DNA of 64,000 bases from Pempheris klunzingeri (taxonomy: Eukaryota > Chordata > Actinopteri > Acropomatiformes > Pempheridae), in contig NC_092012.1 of assembly GCF_042242105.1 (NCBI RefSeq), positions 18,178,543 to 18,242,542 on the forward strand, given 5' to 3'. The notes beneath the pieces are model-generated. The model worked only from the letters and a program-made list of their open reading frames with translations. It made no database searches and was not told the origin of the DNA. Of this stretch, positions 18,714 to 31,925 are shown in pieces (position 1 is the first letter of the stretch; each line of letters starts with the position of its first letter). A program made the translations under genes and the position numbers.

Positions 18714-21700
18714 TCATCGGCAGACCTGCTGCACTTGATTAATTAGCTCTCCAAAGCGATCAAAGAGCCCCTCTACCCAAGCTCCGTTCTGCAGACACTT
18801 CTGTACCGTCTCCTCCTGCCCCAGGTCCTCGGCCTGCACCCGCATGGATGCGATCTGGAAGCCAGAACCACAAACAGTTCGAAAAAGAGCTAATACAGAA
18901 TAATAAGCATCTGAAGATAAACCTGCATATTATGACATGTCAGAGAGTAAAATCTACACCGACTTAGCACCTATGTAGAAAACAGTTCATTACAGCAAGC
19001 ATACATGTGTACAACAGTGTCTCACCTCGTCCTTGCACATGAGGTACGTGTGGTACTTGTAATGCTGCAAAGAGTGGTACAGAGAGAACCATTGAGTTTT
19101 CTGCTGGTCCACTGTGTATTCCTAGAAACAGAAAAGAAATGTCTCAAAAAGCTTTTCTTGGACATTTGAAATTCCAAATATTAGTCTAATAAGAGACATG
19201 CATGATGGGAAAGCCAGCAGTGGCATCAGAGCTCAAAAGAATAAAGGACTGAGAGAGAAACACAAACAATGACACTGTGCCCCCTGCTGGTAATATATTG
19301 AAAGCACAGGGACATTTACCAAAACATGACCTTATCTTACCTGGGGCACTTTGTTAGGCATCTTGTGGGGCTTCATGGTTTTCTTGTTGTATGCCTTCCC
19401 ACTGAGACGCACTTTAAAGGCCGGGGTTTCACCATCCTTCTTCAGTTCAGTCACCACCGAGATCTCCGGGAAGCTGTCTAGAGCCGTCTGAAGACGTGAA
19501 ACAAGAGAGTTACATACACCGCAGTCAAGGTCCTGTGCTTTAGCTTTGCCTTCAAAACAAAACAACTTATGTTTTTTAAGCTCGCCTGTTACAGTGACAA
19601 TAATTCCCTTGAAACAAATGACTTAGCTGGGCATCACCTCAATATTGAAATAAAGAAAACTCCATCATCACATTTAATGAATTAATATGCTGTTTTTAAG
19701 ATGCACCCACCTTTAGGACCTGCCCTATGTGCAGTTTGTGAAGCAGGCGTTTCCTGTTGTCAGTGATCATCCCATCCACTCTTTTCATGTGTGGCAGCAG
19801 CAGCTCATCTGAAGCAAGACAAGTTAACAAATCAATATAGATTAAGTCTACTACATGACTCACGTGACCCCTGATTCTACGTTTTCATTCAGTTTTACTA
19901 TCGAGTCAAAACTCCATAAAAAAAACAAACAAAAAAAAGATCAATGGGTCGATTCACTCACCGTTTGCTCTCTCAAGTGCCGTGATCACATCTTCGTCTA
20001 AGGCGATGCTGATGAGCAGTTCCACAAAGCTCTTGAATGTCTCCTTCATGGTTCGTGTGTTGAGGAACCGTGAGGTAAACGGCACCGGAGGGTTTAACTC
20101 TGAGAGAGTGTGTGTGTCAGAGATCAAAGATCAGGAGGGCATCAACATACAGTGAGAGAGTGGGGAGAGACTTCGACTAGAAATAATATCAGCTTATATA
20201 CAAACTAGATTTAATGAGAGAAGTCAAAAGGCTTTCTCACCATCATCCTCGCCACCTTCTTCTGCAGAGGATCCCGAGGCAGTAGGTGAAAACTCCTCCT
20301 TCCACTTCCTCCTCTTCTTAGGCGGGGGCTCTGCCCTGGACTTGGGTTGCTTGGGTCGAGGCTTTTGGCTTTGGGAAACCGCAGAAGGGGCGGCTGTTAA
20401 GCCGAGCAAAGTCTTCACCTGAACACCCCTGGGTGGCAGAATAACAAAGTTACACCACTGAAGAGTCATGTTTAAAAACACCTAGTCATTGAATTACATC
20501 AGTCAATGCTGTGAGCGTACCTTAGGGAGTTCATAGGCTTGCAGCGTGGCTTCCTACTACAGACTCGCACGTACTCCCTTTTGTTAACCGTGTCCAAGAA
20601 CTTCACATATACCCTCTGGTACAAGGTCTTGGCATCGCCAAAGTATCCAAGATACTACGCACACAAAAAACAACAGAATTAAGAAAAATCATTTAAATTA
20701 TAGTGACTGCATAGCAGTGAGCAGTGGCTGAGCATGTTGAGGAGGAAGACGATGAAGGATAAGATGAAAAATGGGAAGAGAGGGAAGAAATGAGAAATAC
20801 ACAAAAAGGTTCATCACCAGGGACTCAAACTCACATCCTTAGACATCACCAGCAAATCATGATCTTTTTGAGCTACCAGTCAATTCACTTGACTTAGGGC
20901 AATCACCAGAGATTCATTTATAACCGTTACGTATGCAAAGAACAGGGGGCTGAAAGAGGCGAACACCACTTCCATGAAAAAGTTGGGATCTATAAAAACC
21001 AAGCTGACAAGAGAACGTGCACATCAGAGCTGCTGAGGAATTCAAGATGACGTCAATTAGCATGAAATAATTGCAAAACAGAGCATCACTAGTTTTTAAC
21101 AATATCTTCTAATACAGAATATATATAGTCACCAGTTTAAGTTTTCATATAGTTTTTGTGTGAAAAAAAAATCGCTGCTCTGCCTTCTGCAGTCACATCA
21201 CCTGACACATTAGGCAACATTGCCAGCATGTGTGTGTACACACAGTTTTGACCATGGTATTTTCAGCTTTCAGCTTTCAGCTGTCAAAGATATTTTTATC
21301 AAGACAAAATTCTGAGAGTTTCTGTATTTCATCTAGACAACATAGAGGTGTCTGTAATTTATTTTTACAAAGAGTCATTACTCGATAAGTGACAAACTAA
21401 TGTTTAAAGATGAGCTACACTGACTGCAATAGTTTAAATGAGGAAATCTAAAATTCACCTCACTACATTTACCATGACATCAAAACATTTTAATGCACCA
21501 TGGGCTCAGTTCTTTACAATTCAATAATCTGGCTGGATCATTTTTGGAGGACAGTCTGGACATGCAGTGTAGCAGGTTTATAGTCAATAGAGCAAAAAAT
21601 GTTTTACTGTTTTTGAGAAATAGAGTGATGGACCAGCACACTGGTGAAAGTTGCAAATTGGTGGCATGTACAACTGATTTGTTATCAATTAAAGTTATCA

Positions 21701-24700
21701 ATAATGAAATAATAACAATAATGATATAAGTTAATAATAATGATAATAAGAGCAGAGCTACCTGCCCCCTAATGACTAAGTACTCCTACATGCACACATG
21801 GGTATTGGCGTGTCTGCTTTTACTTACGCTGTTGGTGGCTGAGAAGACCCTCTTTCCATCCCTCAACTCAGGCACAAATTTCTGCAGTAGAGCCTTCTGG
21901 ACTTTCCAGATGGCTGGAGGCTCACTGCCTGCTCTCATTGTCACCTGGATGCATGCACATGACACCATGAAGAACAGGCTTTAGTTTGTAGTCACAGTTG
22001 CAGTCTAAGAATATAAACCAATGAACGTTCAGCTATGAGTGTACACACAAGCATTCATTTTCCATCCACATTTTTCCAGGCTGTACCTTCAAATTCTCGA
22101 TGTCCTCATTCCTGACGACAAACTCATCTCTTTCTCGGTACATTCCCTCCCCTCCGCTGTCCGACAGCTCCTCGTCAGTCAGTCCCTCGATGGCCACACT
22201 CATCAGCTGCACAGCCAGCTGACCTGAAGGGGTCTCTTTGGACTCCTCTTTGGCCACAAACACACTCCCTCCAGAGGCTGCACTTGTTGCCTGTGTAGGA
22301 GTGGCGACTTGCAACAAACAGGTCTCAATGACAGAGTGGGGCATGGTGGCAACTTGGTTTGGCTTCATCATCGAACCAGGGATGTGGTTATCTGGAGAAA
22401 GGTTGCACATGTTGAGGAAAAATGACAGCTAGTCTCTATATACATAATAAATCAGTCAGCGTTTATCAAAGAGGAAAAGAACACAGACAATGCATATCGC
22501 ATCACAAGACTAAAGAAGATGTAAGAGCATTATTGAGGTTTCAAGCATGATCAAGTTTTGAAGAGACTTTGTTGATTTGTTTTACATTTTTGCATGACAT
22601 CACACAAGGAAGCATAACAGCAAAGACTGCAGAGACAACATGTGACGAAGGTTAGTGAACCAGCTTAATACCAGCAACTATTCTTTCATTAGCTGAGGAC
22701 TAACTGGATAATGTCAGCTTGCCAACAAATTTCCTGCTTTGCTCTTCAATGGAGCTTCGTGAGACATTTCTGGTTGAGGTCTGGGCAAACTCTTCTCTGT
22801 TAACTTGATTCATGTGCTTCCACAGTGCATTGACAGTATGGCTGGATATCTAATCTCAATACTGCTTTATACTGTATCTGTACTGCAAGACAGTCAAGTA
22901 CCGAAAACGGGTGTTGAACGCCTGGTGAGCTCTTCTGTCCTGTTTATTCAAATCATAAATTATCTGATCAAAAAATAAGCAAACATTTTCAACTTTACGA
23001 TGTAGGCCGCCTTTCTTTACTGAATGAAAAGATGGCTACAATACCCAGCCACAACTGAATGAATATTATTCAGGCATACTTTTGATTACAAACACTTTTG
23101 AAGCTTATCGGGTAAAATACCTTTTGCAGGTTACTTTTATATTCTTGTAAATGTATTTTATATACATTTGGGTCTCTGAATGTTGGACAGAAGAAGCAAT
23201 TTGAAGACACTAGTCTGAATCTACAGCAACTTATGGGGGTTTCGTTATTATTTTCAAAATTGTCTAAAATACATTATAATCAAAAACACAATCAATAGAT
23301 GAACAATTCTAACATAATATATTGCACATTGATGCTCTGGTAACAATATTCGTAGCTCTTAACAGGCTTGAGAGGGGCATCTTTACCTGTCCTGTTTTTC
23401 CGATCTGAAGACTCATCCAGAGCCGAGAGCGCTGAGCTGATGCTGTTCCTCAGGGCCTGGTTCTTCCCAGTGTTCTCCTCTTCATCCGAGCTGAACGATG
23501 GCAGAGTCTCCAAGTTCTTTTGCAGATCCTCGTCCAGACGTTTCTGCTGAGAGTTCACTCCTTGACTCTCCTGGGGAATCAAGGGCCCAGGCAGAGTTTC
23601 AGAGCAGAGAGCCAGCTTGGGAGGCAAAGGGGGCAAAGTACATGGCAGTGGTTTGGACGCAGTACAGGGCTTTCTCGGCCGACTAATAGTCCGTGTGGGA
23701 CTTGGAGAGTATTGCTGTTTGGGGCCAGATTTGATGAAGTCGAGGAAGGAGCCAATGAAGCCAGTTTTGACCTCTGGCTGTTTCTCTTCCACTTCACGGA
23801 TCTTCTGCCTCATTCTCTCCTGCTGCGGACAACCATCAAATACACTGTGTGAGGACGACGGAGAGCTGACGTCACTACCCCTGGAGTTTTGCCGCTTTGC
23901 CTGCCCACTGCGCTTGGCCAGTCTGGCCTGTCCACCGTCCTCCTCAGGTCCACACGGCTTGCTTAAGTACTTAGAGCGAGCCTTCTTTTTAGGAAAGTCT
24001 TCACCACCTGGGGATTCCATGAGACTATCCTCTGTTTTAATACACTTCACATTCCCTTTGACTCTGTTCTGGAGACCTGAGGGGTCATACACCTGCCCAG
24101 CTAAGTGATAATCATTCTCAGAGCTCCCTCCATCTCCATTTGTGTCCAGCTCAGAACTGTTGTTGTGGTGAACAGACTGACCCTGACAGTCTGTGGCCAT
24201 CTGAGCTCCATTTAGTGTCATGGTCATGGTGTGGGAGTTAGTGTTGGCGATGATTGGATGTTGTGCTGTAGAGAAACTTGGTGACATGTGCCTTATATCG
24301 ACTGTCTGGAAGTGACCTTTAGAATCAACTGGGCTTGCCATCACTGCCAGTTCAGCCTCAGCAGAGGATGTAGCTTTGACAAAGTCTTGTGGTGTGACTC
24401 CACAGGCCGCCACAGTGGCAGCCAGGATATCGTCAACATTTGACAAGATATTTCTGTCATCTGCGAGTAGCATGGAGTCAGGGAAGCAAATGGAGTTGAG
24501 AGCGAAGTGGTTCTTAGCATCGTTTGATTGCTGGTTTGCCGCCTGGCTGCAGTGGTGTTTAGAGGAATCAGGGCACCCTGAGCTCTGTTCACACACTGCT
24601 GTGCCCTGCTGACTCTGGGTTTCAGTGACACTGGGACCCATCAGCTCTCGATCCATCTGAAGATACTGGACATGAACATGGCCCAGATCTTGTGCTGGTT

Positions 24701-27700
24701 GAATACCTTGAACTGATACCACCTTTGAGGTGTTTTGACCATGGTGGACAAGGGGCTGCTGGAGCAGAATCATCTGGTTATGCTCGAGGAGAACCTGAGT
24801 GCTGGGGACGGTGATAAATTGGGTGTGGGCGGCCGAAGCCTGGCTCTGGGACTGACAGTGATTCTGGTGGTTTTGTTGATGCGGCTCAGATTTGAGTTTG
24901 AGTGGGTGCTGCTTAGGGTGCTCTGAGCTAAGGGGCACATGTGAAGATACAATACTGGAGTTTGTAGTTTTCGTGTTGGCAGTTTCCTGACCATTGGCAC
25001 TACTTAGATGAATGTGCTGTTGGCTCAGAGAGCCCATCCTTTCCCCCTTTAGCTGTGCTGTGTTTGTATGACCTAATCCCATGAGCTGGTCATCAGAGCG
25101 TGAATTGCTTCGGATAACACTTTGTGTTTTGTGATGATCGTCCATTTTTGAAACAACATAGATGACATTGTTGTGAGCAGACATATTGCTAGCGGCAGCA
25201 GAGGCCTCCATAGATGCCTGCTGGAGAGCATCTAGGTCCTGGATAGGAAGCTCTTCAAGTTTTTGTTTGCCATATGTTGGCTTTATGTCCTGTACTGAGG
25301 ATCTGACGTTATTCTGTAAGGCTTGAGCAGTTGAAGAGTAGGTAGGCAACGATGCAGACAAAACATATTTATTGGGCTGCGTTTGCTGCTGGGAAAGACT
25401 GTCATGAGTTTTAGCTCCCACTGAGGCCTGCATGAGGGTGTAGTCCTGTGTAGAATTTGATGTGGGTAGACTCCGCACGCATGTGGGTGGGTAAGAGGAG
25501 TTAAGGGATTGGCTAAGAGATTGTCCTGAGGCATAGCTCTGAGACTGAGTCACTGAAGCTTGCCCCTGTGACTGAGATGTGAAAGTCACATTTGGGGCAC
25601 CCTGAGAGTGCGTTGTGGGGTAGCTCTCGGAGAGATTCCCCTGACACAAGCCCTGGACCTGGGTTCCGTACTGGATCCCCTGCTCCTGGCTCAGCCCCGG
25701 ACTGGAGGAGTAAACAAGAGTCTGACTTACAGATGCCACATTGTCAGACTGGCTGGAGAGGGAAGGCAGAGTCTTGTAAAGGGAAGAAAGTTTCTCTGGG
25801 GTGGAATGGGAGGGCTGTGACTGGGTGTGGGGGGTGATATAGGTTTGAGGCAGACCACTCGACATGAGGCTGGAAAGCTGGACTGTCTGCTGATTAGCTA
25901 TCACTGAGTTCTGTTTCTGTGCAGGGGAAGAATAATGCTCAGGAGACCCACCTGTCAGGTTCTGGGAGTGCTCATGGCTCTCTTCATCCCCACCAGGGTG
26001 TGGAGCTAGTTTGGAAGAGCAGTCTTTAGCTTTCAGCAAAGAAGTGGACGAATAAGCTTGAGTTACGGAGTCCGTTTTGGGTTGTGGATCTCGACTGACC
26101 CCTTCAGAGGCATCTGCTCCTGTGGAAGGGCTGCAGGAAACTGGGGTCTGCTGGTAGGAAACATCCGTCTCACTGCCAGAACCAAAGTACCCCTGTAGGG
26201 AGTGCTCTGAATTGGGCAATTGCTCTGGAACTACATGGCTGCTGGAAGGCCTCTGGTGGTGTTTGATCACACTACATTCACGCTGAAGAGCTCTTTCAAT
26301 AGAGCCTGAGAAAACTGTGGCCCCGTAGGGCTGTGAGGCACCATGAGGGGTGGGCAGGGCAGAAGGTAGCAGGCTGAACTGGGGTTGCAGGAGGTGGGGG
26401 GCTGACTCCTGGGCTGAGCGATAAGTGGAGGATTGGACAGGCAGAGTCGAACCCAAAGCAGGGGTAGAGAGGTGATTGAAGGCCAGCGCAGTGGGAAGCA
26501 CGGTCTGGCTTGGTTTTAGATGGAGGAGGGGGTCATGGTGAGAGAACAGGCCATTGGTGGAAGTGCTGAAGGCAGGGTCCTGGAGAGCCAAGGAAGGGTT
26601 GGTGGCATAACTCCTAGAGGGGTAGGCACCTGTGTGCTGATAAGACGACAGAGCAGCAGGAGAGGGGAAAGTGGCAGTAGAAGGCAGGGCACCAGTCAAA
26701 TACAGCTCTGTGGTGGAGGAGTTGGTACCTGCATTGAACAGAATAGACAATATAAGGACAGTGTGGAAAACACGAGAGGTATAATAATAATACAACAATA
26801 ACAATAACAATGTCATAAATTAAACCTGTATACTCAATAGATAAACCAAAATATTGGAAATAATTACATTTTTTATCTTTCTTATCATTTTTTATATCTT
26901 TGAAGGTCAGTAAAAGTCTTCTCCAAGTTCTTTTAAGCAGAGGTTGACTGCTAGCAGATTTTTAAAGGCCAATATAATAACAATAGCTTCGAGCTGGAAA
27001 AAGCTGACTGCGAATATATCCCACGGAGCAAAGTTCCACCAAAGAGGATAGCTTGTAAAATGTCCTATCTGACTCATTTAATCAGCCAAATTGATCATAT
27101 GAGTTATGTCCTAGTTCCGGTTTCAGACAGATTTTGCCTTTATTTTTTATCTTAATTCAAACCATATTCGCACGCAACATGCTAACTGCTTGAATAGTTT
27201 AAAATATTTACAATAATCTGACAATTGCCAGCGAGCAGGTAGTTTTATAAGTTATTTGAATCCTTTTTGTATTTGTAGTCCCTTCTCTATAATATATAGA
27301 TTAGGTGACTGAATTCTTGGACAACACTAGTGTTTTATCAATGAATATGTTTCTCTCAAATACACATCAACACAACATACCACTAAAGAAATGGGATCGT
27401 GTTTTCACAACTCAGTGTCACATATAAAATCAGTACCTGCTGTAGGTAGATCTGTACCACAATAAGTGATGTTTAATTAAAACACTAAACAAATGTATGC
27501 ACTCTCACCAGCAGGCCATGATGGGGGTCTAAACGGAGGAAGCAGTGAGGCACTAACAGGACCAGCCTGAAGGCTTCTAGACTCCATGGCTGACAGGAAG
27601 CTCATGATTGAAGTCTCAGACGTACCACTGCTTGAGTCAAGTGCTCCTGACAGACAAAAGAAAAGAATAGAAATCACCACAGGAATGGGCAACAAAATAA

Positions 27701-30473
27701 CTAAAATTTCACGTTCCAATCGAACAAGAGCCTTAAAGGCTTTAGTTAACCCAAACTGCGGAAAAACACAACAAAACAAAACAAAATAAAAACTCTCACT
27801 CACCCCTTGTAATATCTGCAAGAGGTCGATATTAGACCAGTGCATATAGCATGTGTATTGGCATTGTAAGCGGATGAATTACAAACAATTGAAGAAAAAA
27901 AATGCCAAAAATATATTCTGAGACAGTTTCACTTTTCTCTAGTTTGTTCACCAAAGTAATGACAACTTTATAAATCAAGTTAATTACTTAAACTTTAGGG
28001 CAACGTTTATTTATATTATAGGTTGTATAAAGATTAAAATCAATACAGATATATTATTGCCTGATTTTCTAAACTCTTAAATATCAATATTAGTATAAAC
28101 CTTCAAAATCCTATGTAGGTCAATCTATAACATCTACTCATGTACTCAAACAACCAAATCATATTAAACCAAAAATATCCGTACAACTAGATGTCACTGG
28201 GGTTAAGTGGCAATGTACATTTATTGTAATCTGAGTGATCCGGCCCTTTAAAAACACTGTATATGGCATTTATAACTCACCTGCTGCAGCAGGAAGGTGT
28301 GATGTAGTGAAGGTGGGAAGCTGGTGGGTGGAAGTGTAGCTTTGCCGCTGGAGAAGCTCTGCATCAAGGTGTGCTGCACCATAACTGGAACTGCACAAAC
28401 AGACAAGCACATGCATTAAAGATCTCATCTTTGGAAGAGGTAATAAATCAGCCAACAACGTATGACCCATGTAAATGGCTTCTCTTGACACACACAGCGG
28501 GCAAGTGTTCATTCTGTAAAGTCTTGGCTGTCTATTCCATCACAAACTCAGTAGATCCACACCCGATTTGCAGAAAATGCAATAATAGTTCAAGGAAGCT
28601 TGCTTTAAAAAAAAAACTGTTCATATTCTATGTCAAACTTCACAAGTGCTGCTGTTAATGCTCAAAAATGAAAATGGATTTCTCTATTTGGTGTGAGTTA
28701 CTATGATGATACTTTTAATAGCCAATTGTAGAAAAAAATCATAGGAAAAAGAAATAAAATCAGAAGTAATCAGATGCAGACAGTCTGATCCAATGTGTTC
28801 CCTTTTTGCCAGAAGGTAAACATCTGTGGAAGAACACAGAGGGGAGAAGGAATCATCTGGCTCTTTCTCTGGTCCCTTCAACACACAAACACACCAGCAA
28901 TTCTGCTGCTTGACTGTAAAGCCAAGAAAAACTAACAGAACACACAGCCAAGCCCAACATACACTCCCTGGCCACTTTAATAGGTACACCTACCTATACC
29001 ATTTAATACAATCCAACACAGCAGATCAGCCACAGATCATTAAGTTTAGGTTTTGTTGACTCTGTCACAGAGATGCTAATTTAACCGTATGTTTATTACT
29101 CTGGCCGTAGTTAGTGGGGCTGTTGTACTGAGCTACATTTTACGGAAATGCGGTTCTCATATTCTGCCCCTTTGCGTATGTGCAAACGGAGGAGGAAACA
29201 TTAGAAACACCTCTTGATGCAAACTACACCCTACAATAATAAACATATGGTTTAATTATTACCTCTCTGATAGCACCCATCTGTACAGAAGACTACTGTC
29301 TTTGTAAGAGGTAGAATTTGAGCTGTTGCTATTGGATTTAACTAGATCTTTCGAGGTATATCTAATAAAGTAGCCACTAGGTGTTTATCAGCTAATCAGT
29401 CTCTCAGGCAATAATAGCAAATGCGTGGATCATTTTATCAGTGTCTAATCTAGTCTAATCAACAGCAGCACAAGCCCCTGCTATTCAGGTCACACAGATA
29501 TGACACAAGGAAAAAGTCTGAGCATTCCTGAACCTGTGATCAGCACATTTATGGTGTATTTTGCTTGATTAATCATCATGGCCAACTGATTATAAATACT
29601 GTAGCATGCTTCGATTATAGCTATTAATCAAATGGATTGTCTAATGTAGTGGGCTGCCTTTCACTTCATGTTGTAGGAGGGTTTAAAGAACATAAACTCA
29701 AGTGCTGCTTGTGCTACAGTTTTGTCCCTCTCCATTATTAGCACGTCTAATACAACATAATACACCAGTTTTGAGTTTGTCTAAGTTAGAGCGCCACAAC
29801 TTTGTCAGGTTACTCTATTTTACAAAGCACGTAAGTAAGTTATAATAATATTAAAAGGTAGCAATGGCTGTCTACGTCTCCTAACTAAGAAAATGTCTTG
29901 AATATGCACAGATTTGGACACGTCGCCCCAGTAGCTGTGAGCCACTAATGAGAAGTGCCATAACTGACATGATTAGCATTTCTAGCTAGTTACCTATGTT
30001 GTTCTGGCGTTAGCGAGCACCTGTGGGTCAACAAAACAGGCCCATAAAATGCAGTTTATGCTGCCTAGCTGGTCAACTTGGTAGTGCTGAAAAATAAATG
30101 CCTTCCTAGTTTGTGCTAACTGTGTACATGGCCATGCTGGGGAGACGGTGTGCTAGCAAAAAGTAGCAAGGTGGGAGACAGTAATTAACGCACGGCTAAG
30201 AAACCACTGACGACTCAACGCATTTACAACTCTGAACACATTTCTCCAATTCCTCCAGTGCTCCCGATAACAACCAGGACCCCCGCACTTTTCTCCCAAA
30301 GCAAAGCTAGGCCCTCCATCACCGACATTTCCTCCGGAAGGTGCCCTCTCCTTCATCCTTTACCTTGGCTTGACACTAGCTGTGCTGCGGTCATAGGCCC
30401 ACGAAGCTACGGTCTGTGCTGGTGGAGCCAGCGCGTCCGCAAAGCTGGAGGTCGGGTAGTTCCTGTCCATCAT
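18714..30473 (-). CDS. qser1: Glutamine and serine-rich protein 1
   Basis: Thirteen coding exons on minus: 30473-30364, 28390-28281, 27646-27509, 26728-23387, 22391-22087, 21944-21828, 20654-20521, 20428-20241, 20099-19962, 19808-19711, 19487-19341, 19121-19026 and 18854-18714. All phases agree, giving 1687 residues (human about 1735). The start MDRNYP is shared with the paralogue PRR12. One 3.3-kb exon encodes residues 120-1233, rich in Q, S and T. The C-terminal part has [20 protein letters not shown], a basic [13 protein letters not shown] segment (possible nuclear signal), and the conserved DUF4211-type domain at about 1482-1640 ([35 protein letters not shown]). Human QSER1 is a nuclear protein that cooperates with TET1 to keep DNA methylation off developmental promoters. 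Two adjacent ATGs (30473, 30470) are possible starts. Exon 2 could begin six bases later by using a second AG. Confidence 0.95.
20811..20895 (-). repeat. tRNA-like sequence, possible SINE head
   Basis: Read on minus, the stretch has a box A-like TGGTAGCTCAAAAAG and, about 35 bases later, a box B-like GAGTTTGAGTCCC. That is the spacing of an internal RNA polymerase III promoter. The acceptor stem does not pair well, so it is not a functional tRNA gene. A tRNA-derived SINE fragment in the qser1 intron is the simplest reading. Confidence 0.35.
28961..29386. mobile_element. MITE-like element with imperfect inverted termini
   Basis: The left end reads ACACTCCCTGGCCACTTTAA then TAGGTACACCT. The right end, reverse complemented, reads ACACCTAGTGGCTACTTTAT then TAGATATACCT. 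These are roughly 70 percent alike and match a repeat end common in fish DNA (CACTTTATTAGGTACACC). It lies in qser1 intron 1, carries no transposase and is about 425 bp long. The superfamily is not certain. Confidence 0.6.
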
Positions 30474-30526
30474 CCGGTGAAAGATTCACTTCCCCGACGG
30501 AGCTTCGTGGAGCAGCGGACACACAT
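30470..30526 (-). promoter_or_regulatory. qser1: qser1 upstream ORF overlapping the start codon
   Basis: An 18-codon open frame starts at ATG 30526 (A at -3) and ends in TGA 30472-30470, inside the ATGATG that starts qser1. Ribosomes translating it would end exactly at the main start, allowing termination-coupled re-initiation or repression. It matters only if transcription starts upstream of 30526, which the CpG-rich sequence there suggests. Confidence 0.5.
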
Positions 30527-30660
30527 CGTAGCAGCCCGGGTCCGACCCTCCGACCCACCGACCAGGGTAGGCAGTCCCGTCAGAGCGCCTCACAGCCCGC
30601 CAAGCCGCCGCGGAGCTCTGCTAGATCCTCGATAAAAGTGTACCGTGAGCCTTCTGACGG
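30527..30660 (-). promoter_or_regulatory. qser1: qser1 CpG-rich promoter region
   Basis: This sequence is dense in CpG and GC-rich compared with AT-rich flanks, directly upstream of the first qser1 exon. It includes CCGCGGCGG-type motifs near 30600-30615. No TATA box was recognised, as usual for a housekeeping CpG promoter. The transcription start is not fixed. Confidence 0.55.
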
Positions 30661-31125
30661 TGGTATCGTTATTTTTTGTTCATCTCCCGTCATAGAGAGC
30701 CGTGCAAACACTGCATGGTTTCACGTACCCATGTTAGTTTATTTCCCAGGATGCACCGCAGACTTTGGCTGGAAGTTTTGTAGTTTTTCTTCCTTCCACC
30801 CCAAAAGTTCAGCTCCGTGTGTCCCACCTGCATGGTTCCTGGATCAGTTCACATGCCAAAAGGTTTATTTCCTCTGATGTCACAGAACCCACAAACACCC
30901 ATGTGAAGCGATAATTGGGTAAAGAGTTCAAATTATTAGAATAATGCCATGATCTCAAATAGTTTTGTGAATATGGTTATTTAACTACTAGTGAATTGGA
31001 TAATAACAATAATAATAATAATTGAAGTACGTTTGTTTAAACAATTTGAAAACTTTAAAGTAAGTGTGAGGTTGTGTTCTGAATCCCCTTTTTTGGAATA
31101 ACTTATTTTATCGGCATTTAATTTT

Positions 31126-31450
31126 AAGATAAGATAAGATGGACTTTATTGATCCTCCATTGGGGGAAATGTACATGTTACAACAGCAACAAAGGCAGGG
31201 GCAAGGTAAGCAATAATAGAAAAAAATAAGCAATAGTAGAAAAGTTATGCAGGATACTGAAGACTGATACAATACTATAACAATATTAATAACAATAATT
31301 ATCTTTTACACTATGTACCCCTTTAAAACAAGAGGACATTACTACAAAAAGACAGAATAAGAAAAATACAGTAGTAAGTAGTAGTAGTACTAATAATAAA
31401 GGCAATAGACAATAGACAATAAAGGCTATTCTATTCTTCTTCTATTCTAA
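31126..31450 (-). mobile_element. Retrotransposon 3'-tail repeat, reverse orientation
   Basis: The sequence opens with TAAGATAAGATAAGATGGAC then TTTATTGATCCTCCATTGGG and GGAAATGTACATGTTACA. Reverse complemented, this is the GGATCAATAAAG(TATCT)n 3' tail often seen on fish LINE/SINE copies. A second ATAAAGGCTATTCTATTCT tail in plus orientation at about 31402-31440 suggests a nested or composite insertion. Confidence 0.55.
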
Positions 31451-31901
31451 TAAATATTTACACTATGTACACCTTTCACTCTTAGTGGAAACACACGGTG
31501 TGCAGCATATTGATATGGTTGTTGTTGATGAGTAAGGTGAAATGTAAAAATACATAAATAATTATTGCACATGAAAAATTAAACATAAATGTACAGTATG
31601 GATGAGGTATTTTGAAATTATGAATTAAAAACAGTTGGATACATCTCTCAGAAATATAATACATTTACAGATAGCAGCCCAGCTTCTCGGTGTTCAAACT
31701 GTACATTAATTAAAATGCTGTATAAATTAGACAGGCTTGTGTTTTGTTTCAAATCTTAATATGAAGTGTAATCCCCTACACCTTATGCTCTGTACTTTGT
31801 GTTGGCACAAGGTATTTGTTCTGGTTTATTTCATTAAAGAAGAAGACAAAAAAACAATGGGGTCTCTGTATTACTATTGTAAAATAAGGGAACTTCATCA
31901 T

Positions 31902-31925
31902 ACACACACACACACACACACACAC
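31902..31925. repeat. (AC)n microsatellite
   Basis: Short AC tract, about 60 bases beyond the prrg4 polyadenylation signal in the gene's direction. Confidence 0.9.

Noticed and set aside
23617-24108. 163-codon plus-strand ORF inside the large qser1 exon
   Set aside because: It is antisense to a strongly supported coding exon, and such shadow frames arise from the biased codon use of that exon. The same applies to the other plus-strand frames at 23368-25837.
30258-30877. Plus-strand ORFs of 125 and 153 codons across the qser1 promoter
   Set aside because: GC-rich CpG-island sequence rarely contains stops. The minus-strand qser1 exon 1 and uORF explain the region.
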